Assembly: GCA_037953625.1 (NCBI GenBank)
Contig: CM075649.1
Location: 99,081,290-99,145,289 of the forward strand
DNA: 64,000 nt
Source of the DNA: Crotalaria pallida
Taxonomy: Eukaryota; Streptophyta; Magnoliopsida; Fabales; Fabaceae
Direction: 5' to 3'
Positions 57,731-64,000 of this stretch are shown here, in pieces (the stretch's first letter is position 1; every line of letters begins with the position of its first letter). The notes under the pieces are model-generated. The model was not told the DNA's origin, did no database searches, and saw nothing but the letters and a program-made list of their open reading frames with translations. Made by a program: the position numbers and the translations under genes.

Positions 57731-58686
57731 AAAAAAAATGTGTAGAAAAATCCTTTGCCAAAAGTGGAAGGTAAGTGTAGTAACTATGATAAAGAATGAA
57801 AATATAGTTAAGACATAATGAATAAAATCCAAAATCAGAGTATAGTCTAAAACCATATAACAATCCAGAATAGTGCCATAATGTAAATATAACAATCCAA
57901 AACAAAGCACCACAAAACATAGTACCACAATGTATCCAACATAGTCATCAACCATGAACAGCAAATACATAAACATAGTCTAAAACATAACATAGAAAAA
58001 AATAACCATAAAATAGTCAGTGAAATGCATATAAAAGAAAATAAAATGTCCAAAGAACAACATCAACCACATGAACTAAGGGTGAGGTGGAGATGGAAAG
58101 TGATGGGAAAAGAGTCCAGAAATATGATCCATCAGACTCGTATGAAGAGAGAGAAGAATTCGGAAAAATGATGCAAAATGCAGCAGTTCAGGTTTTATAC
58201 TGACGCGCGTTACTCGAGTGAAATGATACATTACTCGAGTATTTCGTTCCTTAATCGAGTGAAATCAAATTTAATCGAGTAAGCCGAAAGATGAAAATAT
58301 TTTACTCGAGTGACAGTATCAGTTAATCGAGTAAGCCGAAAATGATTTAAAAATTAATCGAGTGACAGATGCAATTAATCGAGTAAGCCGAAAGATATTG
58401 AAAAATTACTCGAGTGAAAACATCTGTTAATCGAGTAAACTGCTGAAAAACTTAAAATTTCAAATTTTCATGCAAAATCATTTTCATGCACACAAACACA
58501 TAGAAACACTTAGCATTTAGCAATTAACACACACTCAAATAAAGCAAGTAATCATATCATAGAAAAACATACACACACAACTACATACCAAAAGATTTAT
58601 GAAACACTTTATCAAAATACAACAACTCAAAATACAAATCATATTGAAATAGGCTTGAAGGTGATTTCTAAAAGCATCAAATACAA
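57731..58686 (-). other. 3' region of Sirevirus C with palindrome cluster, no env-like gene
   Basis: Noncoding; small ORFs here have no recognisable content. A dense set of TTACTCGAGTGA / TTAATCGAGTAA units lies at 58210-58439, outside the LTR. Confidence 0.75.
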
Positions 58687-61600
58687 TTAGCTAATAGTTG
58701 ATTCATCAAAAATACCATGTTCTCTTCTAATTTTATAAAATGTATCCCTTGGTAAAGGTTTTGTAAAGATATCAGCTAATTGATCCGAAGTTTGAACAAA
58801 CTCAATAATACAATCACCTTTTTGAACATGATCTCTCAAAAAATGATGCCTAATTTCAATGTGCTTTGTCCTTGAGTGCAATACCGGGTTTTTAGTCAAA
58901 TTGATTGCCGAAGTGTTACCACACTTTATAGGGATTTTTGTCAAATTTAAACCAAAATCTGACAATTGTTGCTTCATCCAAAGGATTTGAGCACAACAAC
59001 TACCGGCCGCTATGTATTCAGCCTCCGCGGTCGATAAAGCAACACAATTTTGCTTTTTAGAAAACCACGATACAAGCGAACTACCAATTAAATGACAAGT
59101 TCCACTTGTAATTTTTCGCTCAACTTTACAACCGGCAAAGTCAGAGTCCGAATAACCTATAAGTTTTAAAAATGCATCCCTAGGGTACCACAAATCGGTA
59201 TTGGTTATACCTTTTAAGTATTTCATTATTCTTTTGACAGCAGTTAGATGCGACTCTTTCAATTTAGCTTGAAAACGTGCACACATACAAACACTAAACA
59301 TGATATCAGGCCTAGATGCAAATAAGTATAACAAACTACCAATAATTCCACGATACTTTGTTACCTCTACCGCTTTTCCAGCCTCATCTTGATCTAGGTA
59401 GCATGCAATGCTCATTGGAGTAGAAGCGGATTTACATGAGTCCATGCCAAAACGTTTGAGAAGCTCTCTACAATATTTACTTTGATGTATATAAATGCCA
59501 TTGTTGAGTTGCTTTATTTGAAGGCCAAGAAAGAATGTAAGCTCTCCCATCATCGACATCTCGAATTCGCTTTGCATTAAATCTGAAAACTTCTTACACA
59601 AATTATCATTAGTAGCACAAAATATAATATCATCAACGTATATTTGAACCAAAAGAATATCCTTATCAGAACGTTCAATAAAGAGAGTAGTGTCCACAGT
59701 ACCTCGTTTAAAACCTTTTTCCAATAAAAAATTGCTTAGTCGATCATACCAAGATCTAGGAGCTTGTTTAAGACCGTACAAAGCCTTTTTCAACTTAAAA
59801 ACGTAGTTCGGATGATCAAAACTTTCAAAACCAGGAGGTTGTGAGACATAAACTTCCTCTTGAATGTATCCGTTAAGAAAAGCACTTTTGACATCCATTT
59901 GGTACAATTTAAAATTCATGATAGATGCAAAAGCGAGAAGAATACGAATAGCTTCTAATCTAGCTACGGGGGCATAAGTCTCATCGTAATCAATTCCTTC
60001 TTCTTGACTATAACCTTGTGCTACCAACCTAGCTTTATTTCTAACAATAATACCCGATTCATCTAACTTATTCCTATAGACCCAACGAGTCCCTATTTCA
60101 GGACGATCATTAGGTTTGGGAACAAGCTCCCAAACTTGATTCCTTTCAAATTGATTTAATTCTTCTTGCATGGCCATAACCCAGTGATCATCTTGAAGAG
60201 CCTATTTGACATTCTTAGGTTCTATTTGAGATACAAAGGCAACATAATAACATAAATTATTTAAAGTGCTTCGGGTTACCACCCCCTTAGCAATGTCACC
60301 TAAGATGTTAGAAACCGGATGATTTTTGTTGGACTTCCAAGCTATTGGTAGTTGAGGTTGTGTCTCTTGTGCTATGTCTTTATCATGTGTTTGCACCTCT
60401 TCATGTTCTACTTGCGTCTCCTCTAATTGTTGTGGTGTTGACTTCTCATGATCCATAAGAGTACCTATATTATCATCATCACAAGAAACAACACGATCTC
60501 CTCTCGGAGATTCATCAAATACAACATGCACGGATTCCTCAACGGTTAATGTTCTTTTGTTATAGACACAATATGCTTTACTATGGGTTGAATAACCTAT
60601 GAATATACCTTCATCGGCTTTGGAATCAAACTTGCCGACCGGATTCTTTCCGTTATTTAAGATAAACACCTTACACCCAAATACATGAAAAAATGAGATG
60701 TTTGGCTTTCGCCCTTTTAAAAGTTCATAAGGTGTTTTATTTAAATGCGGACAAATAAGAATCCTATTTATCACAAAACAAGCGGTGTTTACCGCATCGG
60801 CCCAAAAATATGTAGGAACTTTAGATTCTTTTAACATTGTACGTGCAAGTTCCTCCAATACCCTATTCTTCCTTTCTACAACTCCGTTTTGCTCCGGAGT
60901 TCTAGGGGATGAGAATTGATGTTTAATACCAAACTTATCACAAAACGCATCAAACTTAGTATTTTCAAACTCACCTCCGTGGTCACTTCTAATAGTCACA
61001 ATTTTCAAACTTAGTTGATTTTGGATGAGTTTGGCAAACTTTTTAAAACTTTTGTAAACTTCACTTTTTGCGGATAAAAATAAAGTCCATGTGAATCGAG
61101 TAAAATCATCTACTAAAACAAATCCATAGTAATTGCCACCTAAACTTTGAACTTGTGATGGGCCAAACAAATCCATGTGGATTAGCTCCAATGGCTTTGT
61201 TGTGCTTATCACCTTTTTAGGTTTAAAAGAGCTTTTAACTTGCTTGCATTTTTGACATGAGTCACAAATGCTATCAAGCTTAAAGTTTAGTTTAGGTAAA
61301 CCAATCACTAAGTCTTTTCGCAAAAGTTTATTTAATTGATTCACATTAATATGTGCAATTCGTCGATGCCAAAGACGAATCTCATCATCAAAAGATTTAA
61401 AACATTTTGAAAATAGTGAAGTTATCTCATCCAAATCAAATAAGTAAGTGTTATTAGAGCGACGACCAACAAACTTAACACTATCATCTATAATAGACTT
61501 AATAAAGCATAATTCCGGAGTAAAAGTCACATTATTGCCCATATCACATAGTTGGCTTATACTAAGCAAATTGTGTACTAAGCCCTCTACGTATAGGACA

Positions 61601-61758
61601 TTTTCTATGACAAGGTTAGATACGTTACCAATCTTCCGGACTCCTAGAATTTTTCCCTTGTTGTTGTCGCCGTAAGTCACATATCCACCACTTTTTGAAG
61701 TAAGTTGAATGAAGTGCGTTTTGTCTCCCGTCATGTGTCTCGAACACCCACTATCCAA
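58687..61758 (-). CDS. Sirevirus pol: protease, integrase, reverse transcriptase, RNase H
   Basis: One frame of about 1023 codons from 61758 to the stop at 58687, broken by a single in-frame TAG (60204-60202). Order is the copia one. Protease DSGCSRHMTGD at the start; pre-integrase WHRRIAHINVNQLNKLL...CDSCQKC; integrase core with MDLFGPSQ, RSDHGGEFEN and PEQNGVVERKNR; RT with NQVWELVPKP, QMDVKSAFLNG, YGLKQAPRSWYDRL and catalytic YVDDI (~59640); RNase H with SDSDFAGC, LSTAEAEYIAA and QLADIFTKPLP. No own ATG at the start, as expected for a gag-pol fusion. Apart from the stop it looks complete. Confidence 0.95.
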
Positions 61759-61814
61759 GTACCATCTACGTTCCTTGGTTCAAAGACACACCTACAAAAC
61801 AATTATTATTTGTT
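61759..61814 (-). other. Gag-pol junction of Sirevirus C
   Basis: 56 bases with stops in the relevant frames. Gag and pol are in different frames here, and the reading ahead of the protease motif meets a TGA. Either two small indels or a real frame change; Sireviruses usually express pol through gag. Confidence 0.6.
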
Positions 61815-63593
61815 TTATTTAGGTACCCAAGTTGTCTTGGGTCCTTTGTTGTTAGCATGGGGTGAACTCCCCTTAACAATCCAAATATATTCACCACTTG
61901 GTATACCAAACTTCTTTATGTTACATTTATTCGTGGTATGCCCAAAAATCCCACAATAATGGCAAGTTGGGTTTTTAGAAAAATTAATCTTAGAAAATAC
62001 ACCAACTTTGCGATAATTGAGTTTCTTAGGTTTGGTATAGCCAAGACCGGATCTATTACTATTGTTCCTTTGAGTTGAAAGCAAATGATCTAAGCATGTA
62101 TCTCCTCTCATGAGCCTTGCAATCCGATCATTTAAATTGAAAACTTCTTTTTCTAAGGATTTGCAATTCTCACAAGATGGAGTCTCATTTGTTTTCAATT
62201 CGCAATTGCATGTAGAGTTTGTATAAATGAGTTCAAGAGTTTCATTTTGAAGCTTAAGCTCCTCTAAAGAGTTTTGAAGTTCCAAAATCTTTTCATGTTG
62301 CTTCATAATAAAATTCTTTCTTTCAACATTTATTTTAGCAAGTTTCTTCAACTCTTTATCCATCTCTACATACACATTGTACAATTCATTAAATGAGGGG
62401 GAATTAGAAATAGAGCTAGCATCGGAAAGATAATCTACCTCATTGACGTTTTCACTTGATTTCATGCTCGAAGATTCTTCTTCATCAAGCTTCGTCGTTA
62501 AACAAAGGTTTGCAAGTTCTTCATCTTCCGATGAGCTAGATGAGGATTGATTCTCCGGTTCATCCCACACTATATAAGCCCTTTTGCCTTTAGATGAGTT
62601 GGGCTTCCAATTGTCACCTTCGGACTTCTTAGAGTTAGTTGGACAATTTGATCTATAGTGACTAAGCTTCCCACACCCATGACACTTGATATTTTCTTTG
62701 TTAGTCTTGTTCCTTGATTGAGTGTCCTTAGAATCTCTTGGTCTATTTCTATTAAAGTTACCCTTTTTCTTAAGGAATCTTCCAAGCTTTTTGACTAACA
62801 AGCCAAGGGTCTCATCATCTATGTCGGAGTCCGAGTCATCCATTTGAGGGTTTTCCTCTTGTGCCTTAAGGGATTTTGAAGTTGATTTGAGAGTTATTCC
62901 CTTTTTCTTCCTATCGGCATCTTCGTTCATGGATAACCTCCCAAGCTCCATTTCATGCTCTTGAAGCTTTCCGAATAGAGTTGCTAAGTCAATTTGGTCC
63001 AAGTCCTTAGCTTCCATAATGGCCGTCACCTTCGGTTGCCATTCCCTGCTAAGACATCTCAAAATCTTATTAACAACTTCACCATTTGTTAGTACTTTAC
63101 CAAGAGCCGAAAGATGATTTATAATATGTGTGAAACGCTTTTGCATGTCACCTATATTTTCATTAGGTAACATACGAAAGAGTTCATATTCATGCATGAG
63201 TGTATTTAACCTAGCCCTTCTAACCTCAGACGTGCCCTCATGTGTGACTTGTAGTGTGTCCCACATTTGTTTAGCATCAACGCATTGAGACACTCTAAAG
63301 AACTCATCATATGAAAGAGCGGACGTGATGATATTTTTCGCTTTTAAATCAAATTGAACTTTCTTCTTATCATCATCGTTCCAATTCGATTTTGGTTTTA
63401 CAGAAACAACATCATTTACTTTAGTTTGTGGAACAAAAGGTCCATTCTCTATGGCGTTCCAAATTTCCATATCTATGGCTTGAATAAAAATTTTCATTCG
63501 GACCTTCCAATAAGCGTATCCCTCACCATTGAATAGTGGGGGGCGGTTAATGGAAGCTCCTTCACCACCAAAAGGATTTGAAATTGAGCCCAT
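61815..63593 (-). CDS. Sirevirus Gag, intact
   Basis: 592 codons from ATG 63593 (a longer reading to 63602 has no ATG). N-terminus MGSISNPFGGEGASINRPPL with NGEGYAYWKVRMKIFI, then the copia gag region (KAKNIITSALSYDEFFRVSQ, AKQMWDTLQ, FTHIINHLSALGK). CCHC knuckles CHGCGKLSHYRSNC (~residue 302-316) and CHYCGIFGHTTNKC (~546-560), with Ser/acidic and coiled-coil segments between. Homologous to the broken gags at 12-17 kb. It forms the particle and binds RNA. Confidence 0.95.
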   Translation of the reverse strand: MGSISNPFGGEGASINRPPLFNGEGYAYWKVRMKIFIQAIDMEIWNAIENGPFVPQTKVNDVVSVKPKSNWNDDDKKKVQFDLKAKNIITSALSYDEFFRVSQCVDAKQMWDTLQVTHEGTSEVRRARLNTLMHEYELFRMLPNENIGDMQKRFTHIINHLSALGKVLTNGEVVNKILRCLSREWQPKVTAIMEAKDLDQIDLATLFGKLQEHEMELGRLSMNEDADRKKKGITLKSTSKSLKAQEENPQMDDSDSDIDDETLGLLVKKLGRFLKKKGNFNRNRPRDSKDTQSRNKTNKENIKCHGCGKLSHYRSNCPTNSKKSEGDNWKPNSSKGKRAYIVWDEPENQSSSSSSEDEELANLCLTTKLDEEESSSMKSSENVNEVDYLSDASSISNSPSFNELYNVYVEMDKELKKLAKINVERKNFIMKQHEKILELQNSLEELKLQNETLELIYTNSTCNCELKTNETPSCENCKSLEKEVFNLNDRIARLMRGDTCLDHLLSTQRNNSNRSGLGYTKPKKLNYRKVGVFSKINFSKNPTCHYCGIFGHTTNKCNIKKFGIPSGEYIWIVKGSSPHANNKGPKTTWVPK

Positions 63594-63653
63594 TGTTTCC
63601 AAGTAAAAGGATCTTTTCGAAAAAGCTTTTTAAGGCTCGGATTTTTCGTCCGA

Positions 63654-63665
63654 GCTCTGATACCA
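63654..63665 (-). promoter_or_regulatory. Primer-binding site of Sirevirus C
   Basis: Minus-strand TGGTATCAGAGC, two bases after the LTR end, initiator tRNA-Met type. Confidence 0.95.
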
Positions 63666-63667
63666 CT

Positions 63668-64000
63668 TGTTGGAAACCAACAAGCAGCTCAATATAGTCT
63701 AGAGGGGGGGTGAATAGAATATTGAAGCCTTAGTACAGATATTTCAATCACCGTAGAGAATGATTTTAAGAAAATAAATTTTCTTTCAAAAACAAGTCAG
63801 GTTACTCGAGTAAAATACCTTTTAATCGAGTATTACGCAAGCAAATTTTATTTCACTCGAGTATCAGAAGTCTCACTCGAGTAAAGTTCAAAACAGCTTT
63901 CAGATTAATCGAGTAATCCACAATTCACTCGAGTAATCTGGGTAAAAAATCAAATAGTAAAATAGTTTTGATGAGAATTCTTTTAGAATCGCAATACTAT
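63668..64000 (-). repeat. 5' LTR of Sirevirus C (partial)
   Basis: The first 333 plus-strand bases match 56103 onward. It has one more ACTCGAGT unit (63918-63926) than the 3' LTR, where a ~20-base segment between two CGAGTAATC copies is missing. Confidence 0.95.

Larger units (their letters stand above)
56103..64000 (-). mobile_element. Nearly intact Sirevirus C, minus strand, 5' LTR cut by the window edge
   Basis: 3' LTR 56103-57576, polypurine tracts, palindrome-rich 3' region, pol 58687-61758, gag 61815-63593, primer site 63665-63654, 5' LTR from 63668 on. All catalytic motifs seem present; lesions are few. The parts of the two LTRs that can be compared (about 330 bases) differ by about three substitutions and one 20-base gap, so it is young. 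TCTGA (56098-56102) would be one target duplication. Confidence 0.95.

Overview
The window is plant nuclear DNA from a repeat-rich intergenic region, almost certainly of a eudicot. It is built nearly entirely of Ty1/copia Sirevirus-type and Ty3/gypsy (Tekay/chromovirus-like and Tat/Ogre-like) LTR retrotransposons plus an L1-type LINE. No complete host gene is visible. The only host-like coding sequence is a broken AlkB/ALKBH1-type dioxygenase fragment (7204-7965, minus). Exact species cannot be fixed from the sequence.

Left block (1-26 kb) is a one-sided Russian doll cut by the window edge. A LINE (19080-26.1 kb) is interrupted by a tandem gag-only Sirevirus (11387-19079, three LTRs) and by a solo gypsy LTR (19764-22262). 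The first LTR of that Sirevirus is cut by minus-strand gypsy element X (LTR 8139-11386, primer site, then the AlkB fragment). The AlkB fragment is cut by minus-strand gypsy element Y (LTR 3572-7203). The leader of Y is cut by Sirevirus A (1-3183), whose 3' part carries a transposon-type ORF where an env-like gene would sit.

Middle block (26-42 kb): a copia protease remnant is cut by an incomplete gypsy LTR. That in turn holds a whole Tat-lineage element (28030-38513, target duplication AATTT) with gag-pol on the plus strand and a two-exon extra gene on the minus strand, then a 3.5 kb solo LTR (38576-42075, target duplication AACGA) of a family related to Y.

Right block (42-64 kb): an old, heavily decayed copia element is split by a gag-only Tekay-like element Z (43523-52145, target duplication GGTTT) and by a nearly intact minus-strand Sirevirus C (56103 to beyond 64000).

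The most unusual signals are not genes. (1) All gypsy LTR families here carry a GGTAAG-type donor and a pyrimidine tract plus AG/GT acceptor in the same order, suggesting an intron inside the LTR. (2) Y and the 38.6 kb solo LTR share an ordered string of small perfect hairpins whose stems are kept while loops vary. (3) Unrelated copia and gypsy LTRs each carry arrays of short palindromes (ACTCGAGT, TTAATCGATTAA, TTCGCTTAAGCGAA and relatives). (4) An AlkB exon sits directly behind the primer site of gypsy element X. All functional readings of these are inference.
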